64,000 nt of DNA from CBDCYS01 sp965226185 (GCA_965226185.1 CBDDCT010000006.1:992001-1056000); one strand, 5' to 3'. Shown: positions 42,779-52,172, counted from the stretch's first letter. The notes: generated by a model not told the origin, from the letters alone. A program made the numbers and translations.

Positions 42779-43747
42779 TCAGGCTGCGCCGCTTGCCTCT
42801 TCAGCGGCGCTCTCGCCAGAATCAGGCGGCGGTGTTGTTACCGTTGACTGCTCGGACTCGGCCTCCCCGAGCAGCTTCTTGACATAGGCGAGTTGGGCAT
42901 CAACCAGTTCCCACGCGCCCGGCCAGAAACACATATCGATCGTCCAGTAATCGAGATGGGGGATGCTCAGGAGTTTGGGAACCAGGGACTTGAAATCGAT
43001 AAGGCCCGTCCCGAAAGGATTGTGGGTGCTGGTGTCGTTGTTATGCAGGCTGCCGTCGGAATCGATCAGATGCAGAGCGCCGACCTTGCCTTCGAGCTTG
43101 TCAAGCAACTCCTCCGCGCCTCCCGGCAGGGTTTCCTGGGCGCCACGCTGGCGGGAGCCGGCGACCGCGCACATGTAGGCGTGGCTGGTGTCGTACATCA
43201 GCGAAAAATTAGGGTGGCCCACCTTCTCGTGAATCTCGAGAATTTCCGAGGGCTTGTTAAAAATGAAACCGGGTTCGAACTCCCAGTGCATCGCCACCCC
43301 GGCGTCTTGCGCTTTCTGGGCGGCGGCGTTGAACGCTTCGGTTACGGCTCCCTTGGCTGACTCGTACTTTTCGTCGTCACGGTAGCGGTTCGGAGGCGCT
43401 CCGGTATCGACGCGGATGTGTTGGATGTCCAGATCGTTGCACATCTCGAGGTTGCGGGCGAACCGCTCCAGGTATTTCTCTTTATTACCCGCGACGGTCG
43501 GATCGGCGGCGCGCTGATCGCAAGCGTAACCCGACCGCTGCAGGCCCAAGTCGTCGAGCAACTTCTTGACCTCGGCCCGGGATTCCTTGGTCGGGTAGCG
43601 GTCGAGGGTGACGTGGCCCCGGCTGCCAACCTCGATCGCGTCGTAGCCGGCTTCAGCGATCCGCTTGGCGGTCTGGTCGAACGGAATCGGCTGCCTTGCA
43701 TAGGGTCCGGCGGCGAACGCCCAGCTTCCCAGAGATACCTTTTTCAT
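42779..43747 (-). CDS. sugar phosphate isomerase/epimerase-like TIM-barrel protein
   Basis: 322 residues of the xylose-isomerase-like (AP endonuclease 2) family. The barrel shows 'KRIAEAGYDAIEVGSRGHV', IQHIRVDTGAPPN, 'AMHWEFEPG' (metal Glu), SLMYDTSHAYM (metal Asp/His), ALHLIDSDGSLHNNDTSTH and YWTIDMCFWPGAWEL. A low-complexity tail (SEQSTVTTPPPDSGESAAEE) follows. No signal peptide; cytoplasmic. It neighbours a DUF1080 gene on the same strand and the divergent galactose operon, suggesting sugar catabolism; the reaction is not known. Confidence 0.88.
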   Translation of the reverse strand: MKKVSLGSWAFAAGPYARQPIPFDQTAKRIAEAGYDAIEVGSRGHVTLDRYPTKESRAEVKKLLDDLGLQRSGYACDQRAADPTVAGNKEKYLERFARNLEMCNDLDIQHIRVDTGAPPNRYRDDEKYESAKGAVTEAFNAAAQKAQDAGVAMHWEFEPGFIFNKPSEILEIHEKVGHPNFSLMYDTSHAYMCAVAGSRQRGAQETLPGGAEELLDKLEGKVGALHLIDSDGSLHNNDTSTHNPFGTGLIDFKSLVPKLLSIPHLDYWTIDMCFWPGAWELVDAQLAYVKKLLGEAESEQSTVTTPPPDSGESAAEEASGAA

Positions 43748-43823
43748 ACGATCGGCCTGTTTTGAGGTTTTATATTGCGGCGTGTCCGAAGAGGCTCCCC
43801 GAGCGGCGCAGCTCGATCCGCTG

Positions 43824-44453
43824 CTACTTGAGTTTCTTGATCTTCAGGTTGCGAAACGAAACCTGCATCGGCGGGCCGCGGTGCACTTGCAGGGCAATCA
43901 CCCCCTCCGAAGCCATGTCGTCCTTAAGATCAGCGGTGACCACGCCGTTCAGCGACAGCTTGATGTGGTCGCCTTTGCAGTAGATTTCGTAGCGGTTCCA
44001 GTCGCCGGTCTTGACGAGCTTTTCGCCCTTTCCCGCCCATCCATCGACAATCACGCCGCGTCCTGTCTTCTCGCCATAGAGGCTGCCCCACCATTTATCT
44101 TGCGCGGCGTCGGCCTGATAGCCCTTGATGACGAACTCCGGCAGCCGCTCGCTTCGGAACTGTATCCCAGTGTTGTGGTTACGAAGCTTGACGTCGGCGG
44201 TGAGGATGAAGTCCGAGAACTTCTCTTTTGTTATCAGGAAGCTGTTCTGCGAAAGATCCTTGCCCTCGGTCGAACCGACGAGCGTGCCGTCTTTCACCGA
44301 CCACAGATCCGGGTCGCCGTCCCAGCCCAGCAGGTTCTTGCCGTTGAACAGCAGATCGTAACCCTGGTCCTTTTCTTTCTCGGTCAGAACATTGTGCGGG
44401 TCGGCGGCAACGGCGAGAGCCGCTAAAACGAAGATGGTGATCAAAACGCGCAT
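43824..44453 (-). CDS. secreted DUF1080 protein (3-keto-disaccharide hydrolase type)
   Basis: 209 residues. The signal peptide (MRVLITIFVLAALAVAADPH) is followed by the lamin/concanavalin-like DUF1080 fold: GYDLLFNGKNLLGWDGDPDL, 'VKDGTLVGSTEGKDL', FILTADVKLRNHNTGIQFRS, 'YEIYCKGDHIKLSLNGVVTA' and 'ALQVHRGPPMQVSFRNLKIK'. Members cleave 3-keto-glucosides or bind sugars; this is family knowledge. It lies 76 bp upstream of the isomerase in one operon. Confidence 0.9.
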   Translation of the reverse strand: MRVLITIFVLAALAVAADPHNVLTEKEKDQGYDLLFNGKNLLGWDGDPDLWSVKDGTLVGSTEGKDLSQNSFLITKEKFSDFILTADVKLRNHNTGIQFRSERLPEFVIKGYQADAAQDKWWGSLYGEKTGRGVIVDGWAGKGEKLVKTGDWNRYEIYCKGDHIKLSLNGVVTADLKDDMASEGVIALQVHRGPPMQVSFRNLKIKKLK

Positions 44454-44605
44454 GGCTCTATTATCGCCCTAGTCGGCCTGCCAATGGGGAACGGGTGGGC
44501 ATCGCCGAGGTCGACCCCGGCTACGACGTTGAGGCCTTGCTCGATCATTTTCCGCTTCGATTTCTGCTGCGACACTTGGGTGAAAGTTTTGCTATGGTTC
44601 TTCAT
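44441..44605 (-). pseudogene. N-terminal fragment of an IS110-like transposase
   Basis: ATG 44605 follows a good ribosome site (aaggaga) and gives MKNHSKTFTQVSQQKSKRKM, then IEQGLNVVAGVDLGDAH. The end 'AGVDLGD.H' is the first catalytic Asp motif of IS110-family transposases. It then breaks into unrelated codons and stops at 44441 inside the start of the DUF1080 gene. The gene end is absent, so this is a remnant; it may contribute promoter sequence to the neighbouring operon. The rest of 44606-44779 shows only an 8-bp palindrome at 44645-44662. Confidence 0.55.
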
Positions 44606-44779
44606 GGCTCGTCATCTCCTTATTATTTGAAAGAAACTTGGGATCGCCGCCCGCGGGCGGCGAAGCCCTTCGCGGGGAGTTTAGCTCACTCCCCCGATGA
44701 CGAGCCTCCTCATTTCATCTCTGTCCGGCCGCCTGGAATTTTCTGCCGCGGCCGGCAACGATTTGACGCTCAGGTACTG

Positions 44780-45826
44780 ATGAACCAACCCGCAAGTTCG
44801 GAATCACGCGTTTGGGAGCAGCGCTGGCACCCCTTCCGCGAGGAGTGGATACTGTTCACCTCCCACCGCGCGCGCCGCCCCTGGATGGGTGAAACCAAGC
44901 CGTTTGAGGGCAAGCCCGGGCCAAGTTACGATCCAGCGTGCTACCTGTGTCCGGGCAACGAAAGGGTCGCGGGCCGAAATCCGGACTACAGCGGCGTCTA
45001 CGTTTTCACGAATGACCTTCCGACGTTTGCGGCGGGTGCGCCCGAAGCGGCGTCTGGCGACGAACTCTACCGCTCGTGGCCGTCTCGCGGCACGGCGGAA
45101 GTCGTCTGCTACACGCCCGATCACTCGAAGACTTTCGCGGACTTCTCGGCCGGCGAGGCGCTTGCGGTGGTCGAAGTCTGGCGTGACCGCTACCAGCAAC
45201 TGGGAGCGCAAGATGCCATCAACCAAGTGATGATCTTCGAGAACAAGGGGGCGGTGGTGGGAACCTCGAATCCACACCCGCACTGTCAGCTTTACGCTAC
45301 AAATCTGGTTTACGGGATTATCGAGCGCGAGCGGGAAGCGGCGCGGCGCTATCACTCGCCGACAGGAGAGTTTCTGGGCCAGGCCGTGCTTTGCCGCGAG
45401 GCCGCCTCTCCGCGCGTTATCGGCGAGAACGACGGATTTCTGGCCTGCGTTCCTTGGTTCGCCCGTTACGCCTATGAGATCCTGATCCTCCCTAAGGTTC
45501 AAGTGGCCAGTCTCGCGGGCCTGACGGCTGAACGGACGGCTGAGCTGGCAAACATCATGAGGGAGGTTTGCATCCGCTACGACAATCTTTGGAAGATGCC
45601 CATGCCCTACGTCATGGCTATCCATCAAGCGCCAACGGACGGCGAGGACAATTCCACGTTCCCGTTCCACATCGAATACCACCCTCCGCTGCGGAGTCCA
45701 GATACCTTGAAATACCTGGCGGGCTCGGAGATCGGCGGCGGGCTGATGACCAACGAATCCAACCCGGATGAGAAAGCGGCCGAGCTCAAAGCGGTTTCTT
45801 CGCGCTTGTATCGGGAAGAGAGCTAG
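44780..45826 (+). CDS. galT: galactose-1-phosphate uridylyltransferase
   Basis: 348 residues from ATG 44780 (MNQPASSESRVWEQRWHPFR); a longer open frame upstream is not coding. Leloir enzyme: transfers UMP from UDP-glucose to galactose-1-phosphate. Zinc ligands are in CYLCPGN, the catalytic HxHxQ is in SNPHPHCQLYATN, and 'MIFENKGAVVGTSNPH' and 'IHQAPTDGEDNSTFPFHIEYHPPLRS' match the family. It is first in the galT-galK-symporter-galM operon. Confidence 0.95.
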   Translation: MNQPASSESRVWEQRWHPFREEWILFTSHRARRPWMGETKPFEGKPGPSYDPACYLCPGNERVAGRNPDYSGVYVFTNDLPTFAAGAPEAASGDELYRSWPSRGTAEVVCYTPDHSKTFADFSAGEALAVVEVWRDRYQQLGAQDAINQVMIFENKGAVVGTSNPHPHCQLYATNLVYGIIEREREAARRYHSPTGEFLGQAVLCREAASPRVIGENDGFLACVPWFARYAYEILILPKVQVASLAGLTAERTAELANIMREVCIRYDNLWKMPMPYVMAIHQAPTDGEDNSTFPFHIEYHPPLRSPDTLKYLAGSEIGGGLMTNESNPDEKAAELKAVSSRLYREES

Positions 45827-45865
45827 CAGCCGGGCGCCGCGCGAGCAACACACGATGAGAGGCCG

Positions 45866-47140
45866 ATGAAACAAAGCGCGATCGGCGAGGCTCCGGGCCG
45901 GCTGGACTTCATGGGCGGTGTGGCGGACTACAGCGGCTCACTCGTGCTGCAGACGCCGATTCGAGCAACCACCCGTGTTTCCGTGTCGCGCACCGGCGAG
46001 AAAACTTTGCGCCTCAGCAGCCGCGGCCATGGCGCCTGGGCCACCGCCCTGGAGCCGTTTCGGGCGCTGCTCAACGCTGCGACGGACGGCGCGGATGACG
46101 ACGCGAGTGACAAGGCGGATGACGACGCGGCGGCCAGGAGTTTTCTCCAAGAGCGCCAGGCGCCCCGCTGGACCCGCTACATCCTGGGGTGCTTGTGGGT
46201 CTTCTGCCGCGCCAACGGCTGGCGGCCATCAGAGGGTCTGTCCTTCGAAGTTCGATCCGGAGTGCCGGAAGGGATGGGCGTGGCCAGCAGCGCGGCTCTC
46301 GAAGTAGCGACGCTGCGAGCGCTAGGCCGTCTGGCGGGAATCCGCTTCCGTGGCACCGAACTTGCCCGCCTCGGCCAGCGAGCCGAAAACCGGATCGTGG
46401 GCGCTCCTTGCGGGATCATGGATCAGTTGGCGGCTGATCACGGGAATCGAGGCAGCTTGTTACCCATTGTTTGCCGCCCGGACATGCTTCGCGGGCCACT
46501 CCCGCTGCCTCCGGGCGTCACCGTTATCGGCTGGGCCAGCGGCGTGAAGCATGCGGTCGCGGCCTCGCCCTACGCGACGGCCCGTACCGCTACGTTCATG
46601 GGAAAGCGGATCTTCGAAGAGAAGACCGGCCAGTCGTGGCGGCATGCGGCCGAGATCACTCCGTCCCGCTTTCATAAACTCGCGCCTTCTCTGCTGCCCG
46701 AGTCGCTCAGCGGCCGCTGGTTCATGAAGCGCTACGGGGCGACGAGCGACCCGCTTGCGGTGGTCTCCGCGAAGCAGACGTATAATGTGCGCTCGGCGCT
46801 GCGATTTCCGATTGAAGAAAACTTCCGCTGCGAGCTGGCGGAGTCGCTGTTGCGTGGCGGCCCGGAGCGCCTGGAAGACCGCTTGCGACAGGCCGGAGAA
46901 TTGATGCTGCAGTCACACGCAGGCTACAATGCCCTCGGTCTCGGTGCTCCCGAGACCGGCCAGATGGTCGACGCCCTGAACAGGCTGGGCCCAGAGCAGG
47001 GCATTTACGGCGGGCGGAGCAGCGGAGGCGGCAGTGGAGGAACAGTCGTCGTGCTGCTGAAGAAAAATGCCAGAGGCAAGCTTGTGGAGCTCGCGAAAGA
47101 GGTAAAGTTTAACGACAAGCCGACTTCGCTGATTGACTGA
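45866..47140 (+). CDS. galK: galactokinase-like GHMP kinase
   Basis: 424 residues. It starts MKQSAIGEAPGRLDFMGGVA, the substrate-binding APGR...GGV.DY motif of galactokinases. The ATP-binding GHMP motif is VPEGMGVASSAALEVATL, and C-terminal GGRSSGGGSGGTVVVLL is the third motif (GAGFGG type). An unusual Asp/Ala-rich insert (DGADDDASDKADDDAAARS) follows about residue 75. It phosphorylates galactose (or a close sugar) at O1. It overlaps nothing; there is a 39-bp gap after galT. Confidence 0.85.
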   Translation: MKQSAIGEAPGRLDFMGGVADYSGSLVLQTPIRATTRVSVSRTGEKTLRLSSRGHGAWATALEPFRALLNAATDGADDDASDKADDDAAARSFLQERQAPRWTRYILGCLWVFCRANGWRPSEGLSFEVRSGVPEGMGVASSAALEVATLRALGRLAGIRFRGTELARLGQRAENRIVGAPCGIMDQLAADHGNRGSLLPIVCRPDMLRGPLPLPPGVTVIGWASGVKHAVAASPYATARTATFMGKRIFEEKTGQSWRHAAEITPSRFHKLAPSLLPESLSGRWFMKRYGATSDPLAVVSAKQTYNVRSALRFPIEENFRCELAESLLRGGPERLEDRLRQAGELMLQSHAGYNALGLGAPETGQMVDALNRLGPEQGIYGGRSSGGGSGGTVVVLLKKNARGKLVELAKEVKFNDKPTSLID

Positions 47141-47202
47141 TTCGGCCGCTTTGCTGGCGCCGGCCAAGGGCGCCGGCGGCCGGACGGTGGCAGAGGGGAA
47201 AG

Positions 47203-47247
47203 ATGAACCAGGGAAACATGAACCAGGGAAACATGAACCAAATGATG
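47203..47247 (+). repeat. 15-bp tandem repeats carrying start codons
   Basis: The unit atgaaccagggaaac occurs at 47203 and 47218, followed by atgaaccaaatgatg at 47233. Each copy includes a ribosome-site-like aggg four to seven bases before the next ATG. The duplication gives three in-frame possible starts for the symporter (residues MNQGN-MNQGN-MNQMM). Confidence 0.7.
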
Positions 47248-48909
47248 ACTCCATCCGAATGGGCCGTGGCGGACTCATTCACTCTGGGTCTTTTCTTCGT
47301 TGGGATGATCGCCCTGGTGGTCTGGGTCCTGCGGATGAAGGAGGAAACAACCACGGACTACTTCCTCGCCGGCCGTGATGCCGGCTGGCTGGCGATCGGG
47401 GCCTCCATTTTTGCGTCCAATATTGGCTCCGAGCACGTCGTCGGCTTGGCCGGCGCGGGCGCCTCGACCGGCATGGCCATGGCGCACTGGGAGATGCATG
47501 CCTGGCTGATCCTCGTTCTCGGTTGGGTCTTCGTTCCGTTCTACTCGCGCAGCATGGTCTACACCATGCCGGAGTTTCTGGAACGCCGCTTCTCTCCGGG
47601 CGCCAGATCGTTTCTTTCGATCATTTCGCTTGTCAGTTATGTGCTGACCAAGGTGGCGGTTACCGTCTACGCGGTGGGGATCGTTTTCAAACAGGTGCTC
47701 GGCATCGAGAGCTGGATGGGCATCGATTTCTTTTGGATCGGCGCGATCGGTTTGGTGATTGCGACGGGCATCTACACCGTCATTGGCGGGATGAAGTCGG
47801 TACTTTATACCTCGCTGCTGCAAACGCCCATCCTGCTGATCGGCTCGCTCATGATTCTTGTGATCGGCCTTTCCAAACTCGGCGGGTGGGGGGAGCTGGA
47901 AAGAATCGCCGGCGCGGCCTCCACCCCTCTGGGTGACTCGATGCTGGCGCTGATCCGCTCGCCAGACGACCCAACCTTCCCCTGGACCGGCGTCTTGTTC
48001 GCTTCCCCGATCATCGGGTTCTGGTATTGGTGCACCGACCAGTACATCGTGCAGCGCGTTCTCTCGGGCCGCAACCAATTGGAGGCGCGGCGCGGCACGA
48101 TCTTTGGCGGCTATTTGAAACTGACGCCGGTGTTCATTTTTCTGGTGCCCGGCCTGATTGCTTTCGCGCTAAACCAAAAAGGCCTGATGCAGTTGGATGA
48201 CCCCGACGCCGCCTTCCCCACGCTGGTCTCGACTCTGTTGCCCGCCGGAATGAAAGGCATCGTGGTTGGCGGGCTGGTCGCGGCGCTGATGAGTTCGCTG
48301 GCGTCCCTGTTCAACTCTTCCGCGATGCTGTTCACGGTGGATTTCTACAAGAAATATCGTCCCGAGGCCAGCGAGAAACGCCTCGTCTATGTGGGCCGTG
48401 TGGCGACCGCGGTCGTCGTCGTTCTCGGTGTCTTGTGGATCCCGGTCATGAGGGGAATGGGGCAGGTGCTCTACGCCTACTTGCAGGACGTGCAATCGTT
48501 GCTGGCCCCCGGCATCGCGGCGGTCTTCATCATGGGCGTTTTTTGGCGGGGAGCAACGGCGGCCGGAGGCATGGCGGGAATGGTGTTCGGATTCGTTTTC
48601 GGCATGCTGAGGCTGGCCTTTCGGGTAGCCGAAGGCAGCATGGACTCTTCCGGCGCGTTATACCAGCTCATTCTCGCGCCCAACTGGCTGCATTACTCCA
48701 TGGCGTTGTTTGCAGCATCCTTGGCGGTGATCTGGGCTGTCAGTTCATTCACGACGAAGCCCACGCCCGAGATGCTCCAGGGCCTGACCTACGGTTCCGC
48801 AACACCCGAACAGATCGCCGAGACCCGCTCCAGTTGGAATCAATGGGACGTGATGAACACCGCCATCATCCTCGGCGTGATCGTCGTTTTTTATGTCTAT
48901 TTTTGGTAG
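47203..48909 (+). CDS. sodium:solute symporter (SSS family, SGLT-like), probable galactose transporter
   Basis: About 568 residues with 14 predicted membrane helices. Family motifs are 'TTDYFLAGRDAGWLAIGASIFASNIGSEHVVGLAGAGA', split as FLAGRDAGWLAIGASIFASN and IGSEHVVGLAGAGASTGMAM, and 'GGMKSVLYTSLLQT'. The core includes 'YWCTDQYIVQRVLSGRN' and 'AALMSSLASLFNSSAMLFTV'. Sugar specificity is inferred from the operon (galT, galK, galM). The start could be any of three tandem ATGs. Confidence 0.9.
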   Translation: MNQGNMNQGNMNQMMTPSEWAVADSFTLGLFFVGMIALVVWVLRMKEETTTDYFLAGRDAGWLAIGASIFASNIGSEHVVGLAGAGASTGMAMAHWEMHAWLILVLGWVFVPFYSRSMVYTMPEFLERRFSPGARSFLSIISLVSYVLTKVAVTVYAVGIVFKQVLGIESWMGIDFFWIGAIGLVIATGIYTVIGGMKSVLYTSLLQTPILLIGSLMILVIGLSKLGGWGELERIAGAASTPLGDSMLALIRSPDDPTFPWTGVLFASPIIGFWYWCTDQYIVQRVLSGRNQLEARRGTIFGGYLKLTPVFIFLVPGLIAFALNQKGLMQLDDPDAAFPTLVSTLLPAGMKGIVVGGLVAALMSSLASLFNSSAMLFTVDFYKKYRPEASEKRLVYVGRVATAVVVVLGVLWIPVMRGMGQVLYAYLQDVQSLLAPGIAAVFIMGVFWRGATAAGGMAGMVFGFVFGMLRLAFRVAEGSMDSSGALYQLILAPNWLHYSMALFAASLAVIWAVSSFTTKPTPEMLQGLTYGSATPEQIAETRSSWNQWDVMNTAIILGVIVVFYVYFW

Positions 48910-49069
48910 GAGCCGCATTCCTAGCCGTGACCGTCAGGGAACGGTAGTGGACTATTTTGAATGCCCGCTACCGGCCATGCCGCGGCCACGATCAGCGATC
49001 GCCACTGGAATCGTGTAACATGTACAGGCGAAAGGGCAAGTTTTTTGGTTGGTGGGGAGGAGGAAAATC

Positions 49070-50239
49070 GTGAACACAAGACAATACTTTCGCGCCGTGG
49101 CTGGCGCCTCCCTCGTCGGCGCTTGCCTGTTCTGCTTGTCATGCGCAATCCCTGAAGACGCTGAAGACGCCGCGCCCGATGCAGCCATTAGCGACACCGA
49201 GTTCGGGACAATGCCGGACGGGACCCAGACGCGGCTTTACACGCTCGTTAACGCCAAAGGCGAGGAAGTGCAAATCACCAACTATGGAGGCATCGTCGTC
49301 TCCCTGAAGGTCCCCGACAAGGAAGGCAATTTGGGCGACGTCGTCCTTGGCTACGACAACCTGGAGGACTACATCAAAGACTCTCCTTACTTCGGCGCCA
49401 TAACCGGCCGCTACGCGAACCGCATTCGAAACGGGAAATTCACCCTCGACGGGACGACTTATGAGCTGGCAACCAACAACAACGGGAACCATCTGCACGG
49501 CGGAGAGAAAGGCTTCGACAAGGTCGTTTGGGCGGCTGAGCCTTTCACCGATGAAAACAGCGCGGGGCTGGAGTTGACCTACACCAGCGAGGACGGCGAA
49601 GAGGGCTATCCGGGGAAGCTTGATTGCAAGGTGACCTACCGCTGGACGAATGATTCCGAGCTGAAGATCGACTACGAAGCGACCACTGACAAACCCACCG
49701 TCATCAACTTAACGAATCATTCGTACTTCAATCTGAAGGACGGCGGAGCGAGCACCATACTCGACCATGAGCTCATGCTGGCGGCGGACCGTCTCACGCC
49801 GATCCTCGACACGATGATCCCCAATGGCACGATCGGGCTGGCGTCAGACACCCCGCTCGATTTTCTCGAACCAACCCCTATCGGCGCCCGCATCGATGAG
49901 GATTTTCCGCAACTGAACTTTGGACTCGGTTATGACTTCAATTACATCATCAACCGCACGAGCGACGATCTCGCCTTAGCTGCCCGCGTCAGCGAACCCA
50001 CAACCGGCCGTGTGATGGAAGTGCTAACGACCGAGCCGGGAGTTCAGTTTTACAGCGGCAACTTCCTCGACGGCCATCACATCGGAAAGGGCGGCACCGC
50101 CTACGAGCATCGCTCGGGCTTTTGCCTGGAGACCCAGCACTACCCTGATTCTCCCAACAACCCAGCTTTTCCTAGTACCGTGCTGCGTCCCGGCGAGACC
50201 TATCGCTCGACGACCGTTTACCGTTTCTCGGCCGAGTAG
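49070..50239 (+). CDS. galM: aldose 1-epimerase (mutarotase), lipoprotein or secreted
   Basis: About 389 residues from GTG 49070, preceded by GGAGG. The signal has a lipobox-like end (LVGACLFCLSC), so surface or periplasmic location is likely. Family features: 'VQITNYGGIVVSLKVPDKEG', 'VVLGYDNLEDY', 'YFGAITGRYANRIRNGKF', 'NNNGNHLHGGEKGFDKVVW', 'NLTNHSYFNL', and 'GVQFYSGNFLDG'. It interconverts alpha and beta galactose, feeding the symporter and GalK. No galE is in the window. Confidence 0.93.
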   Translation: MNTRQYFRAVAGASLVGACLFCLSCAIPEDAEDAAPDAAISDTEFGTMPDGTQTRLYTLVNAKGEEVQITNYGGIVVSLKVPDKEGNLGDVVLGYDNLEDYIKDSPYFGAITGRYANRIRNGKFTLDGTTYELATNNNGNHLHGGEKGFDKVVWAAEPFTDENSAGLELTYTSEDGEEGYPGKLDCKVTYRWTNDSELKIDYEATTDKPTVINLTNHSYFNLKDGGASTILDHELMLAADRLTPILDTMIPNGTIGLASDTPLDFLEPTPIGARIDEDFPQLNFGLGYDFNYIINRTSDDLALAARVSEPTTGRVMEVLTTEPGVQFYSGNFLDGHHIGKGGTAYEHRSGFCLETQHYPDSPNNPAFPSTVLRPGETYRSTTVYRFSAE

Positions 50240-50252
50240 GGACGGGCCGTTG

Positions 50253-50299
50253 TGCCCTTGTGGCGCATCATGGTACGCGCCGGCAGCGCACCAAGGGCA
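50253..50299. terminator. hairpin after the galactose operon
   Basis: tgcccttgtggcgc (50253-50266) pairs imperfectly (12 of 14) with gcgcaccaagggca (50286-50299), loop of 19 bases. It starts 13 bp after the galM stop and has no U-run, so intrinsic termination is only possible. The 236-bp gap to the permease has no other gene. Confidence 0.4.
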
Positions 50300-50475
50300 G
50301 ATCAGGCGTTGTTGGGAAAAGGACCTGCACTGATTGGTCGGTTCCCGCCTTCAAGTCTCTGACTCCAGGTTTCCGCAACTGTTACCGCTCACGAAAACGA
50401 TGGGCGGCGGTTGACAATGGTGCGCCACCCAGCTAATCTCAGCACTTCGCCCTTGACGGCGATTTGGAGTTCGCG

Positions 50476-52164
50476 ATGGAATCAACGTCCGCTTTGTATG
50501 CGCTGATAGCCGTTCTGCCGATTCTGGCCGTGATGTTCTTCTTGGTCGTGCTGCGGTGGCCGGCGACTCGCGCCATGCCGGTCGCCTACTTCATGACTCT
50601 CACGTTCGCGCTTTGGTTCTGGAAAGTTCCGTTCATTCACACCATGGCCGCGTCGCTGCGAGGGGTTGTGATCGCCTTGACGCTGCTATGGATCATTTTC
50701 GGCGCCATCATCCTGTTGTTCACATTGCGCGAAAGCGGCGCGGTGGCGACGATCCGCCGCGGATTCATGGACATCTCTCGGGACCGCCGCGTGCAGGTCA
50801 TCATTGTCGCCTGGTTGTTCGGGTCCTTTATTGAAGGCGCGGCGGGCTTCGGGACGCCGGCCGCCGTGGCGGGACCGCTTCTTCTGGCGCTGGGATTCCC
50901 GGCGCTGGCGGCGGTCATGACGACGCTCATCATCCAAAGCACGCCGGTGAGCTTTGGCGCCGTCGGGACGCCCATCCTGGTGGGCATGGCGGAATCCTTG
51001 AATGTGCCTCAGGTGGAGGGCGCGATCGCTGAAGCAGGGATGTCTTATACGGAATTCATCGCGCAAATCGGCGTGTTTACCGCCATTCCGCACGCTCTGA
51101 TCGGCACCTTTATTCCGCTGATCATCTGCGGCATGCTGACGCGCTTCTTCGGCGCCCGGCGCTCGTTCCGCGAAGGCCTGGGAATCTGGAAGTTCGCGTT
51201 GCTCGGTGGTCTGTGCTTTACGGTTCCTTATGTATGCTTCGCCATCTTCCTTGGGCCGGAATTCCCCTCCCTGATCGGCGGATTGATCGGCCTGGCGCTG
51301 GTCGTTACGGCGGCGCGCCACAAGATCTTCCTGTCGGACCAGGAGCCATGGGACTTCCCCTCCGAAGACCAGTGGGAGCCCGAGTGGAAAGGCGTGATCG
51401 ACGCCGACGTGGGCGAAGAGCGGCACCATATGACGCTTCTGCGGGCATGGTCTCCCTATGTGATCGTGGCCGCGCTGCTGGTTTTGACACGGCTTCCGGA
51501 TCTGGGAATCAAGCAGATGCTAATGTCGGTGTCGTTTACCTGGTCGAACATTCTCGGAACTTCGCTTTCCCAAGGGGTGCAACCGCTCTACGTGCCCGGA
51601 ACCATCTTCATGATCGTTTCGCTGATCACTGTTTTGCTCCACCGCATGACCGGCGCGGAAGTCAAGAAAGCCTGGGCGGACTCGGCCCGCATGCTGGCGG
51701 GGCCGGCCTTGGCATTGCTGTTTGCCGTGGCGCTGGTGCGGATCTTTATTGACTCCGACACGAACGAATCCGGCCTGGCCAGCATGCCGCTGGTGCTGGC
51801 GGAGTTCGTCGCCTATGTCGCGGGAGGGACATGGCCCTTCTTTGCTCCCCTCATTGGGGCGCTGGGAGCCTTCGTCGCGGGCAGCAATACGGTCAGCGAC
51901 TTGATGTTCAGCTTGTTCCAATACGGAGTCGCCGACCGCATCGGGGCGCCGCACCTGGTGATCCTGGGACTCCAGGCCCTGGGCGGAGCCGCCGGCAATA
52001 TGATCACGGTTCACAACGTCGTGGCGGCTAGCGCGACAGTGGGCTTGGTCGGCCGTGAGGGGTTGCTGATCCGGCGCACGATCCTGCCCATGATTTATTA
52101 CGTCGTGTTTGCGGGGTTGCTGGGGTTGTTGTTTGCCTACGTGGTGTTCCCCGGTGTTTTCTAG
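50476..52164 (+). CDS. lldP: L-lactate permease (LctP family)
   Basis: About 562 residues from ATG 50476, preceded by GGAG; an upstream TTG in frame is less likely. 12-14 membrane helices. Family features are 'VVIALTLLWIIFGAIILLFTL', 'GSFIEGAAGFGTPAAVAGPLL' (the signature), 'STPVSFGAVGTPILVGM', 'PLIGALGAFVAGSNTVSDLMFS' and 'GNMITVHNVVAASATVG'. It imports lactate with protons, and could feed the flavin dehydrogenase at 19416 (distant in the window). The gene ends 9 bp before the palindromic repeat. Confidence 0.93.
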   Translation: MESTSALYALIAVLPILAVMFFLVVLRWPATRAMPVAYFMTLTFALWFWKVPFIHTMAASLRGVVIALTLLWIIFGAIILLFTLRESGAVATIRRGFMDISRDRRVQVIIVAWLFGSFIEGAAGFGTPAAVAGPLLLALGFPALAAVMTTLIIQSTPVSFGAVGTPILVGMAESLNVPQVEGAIAEAGMSYTEFIAQIGVFTAIPHALIGTFIPLIICGMLTRFFGARRSFREGLGIWKFALLGGLCFTVPYVCFAIFLGPEFPSLIGGLIGLALVVTAARHKIFLSDQEPWDFPSEDQWEPEWKGVIDADVGEERHHMTLLRAWSPYVIVAALLVLTRLPDLGIKQMLMSVSFTWSNILGTSLSQGVQPLYVPGTIFMIVSLITVLLHRMTGAEVKKAWADSARMLAGPALALLFAVALVRIFIDSDTNESGLASMPLVLAEFVAYVAGGTWPFFAPLIGALGAFVAGSNTVSDLMFSLFQYGVADRIGAPHLVILGLQALGGAAGNMITVHNVVAASATVGLVGREGLLIRRTILPMIYYVVFAGLLGLLFAYVVFPGVF

Positions 52165-52172
52165 GAAACCTG

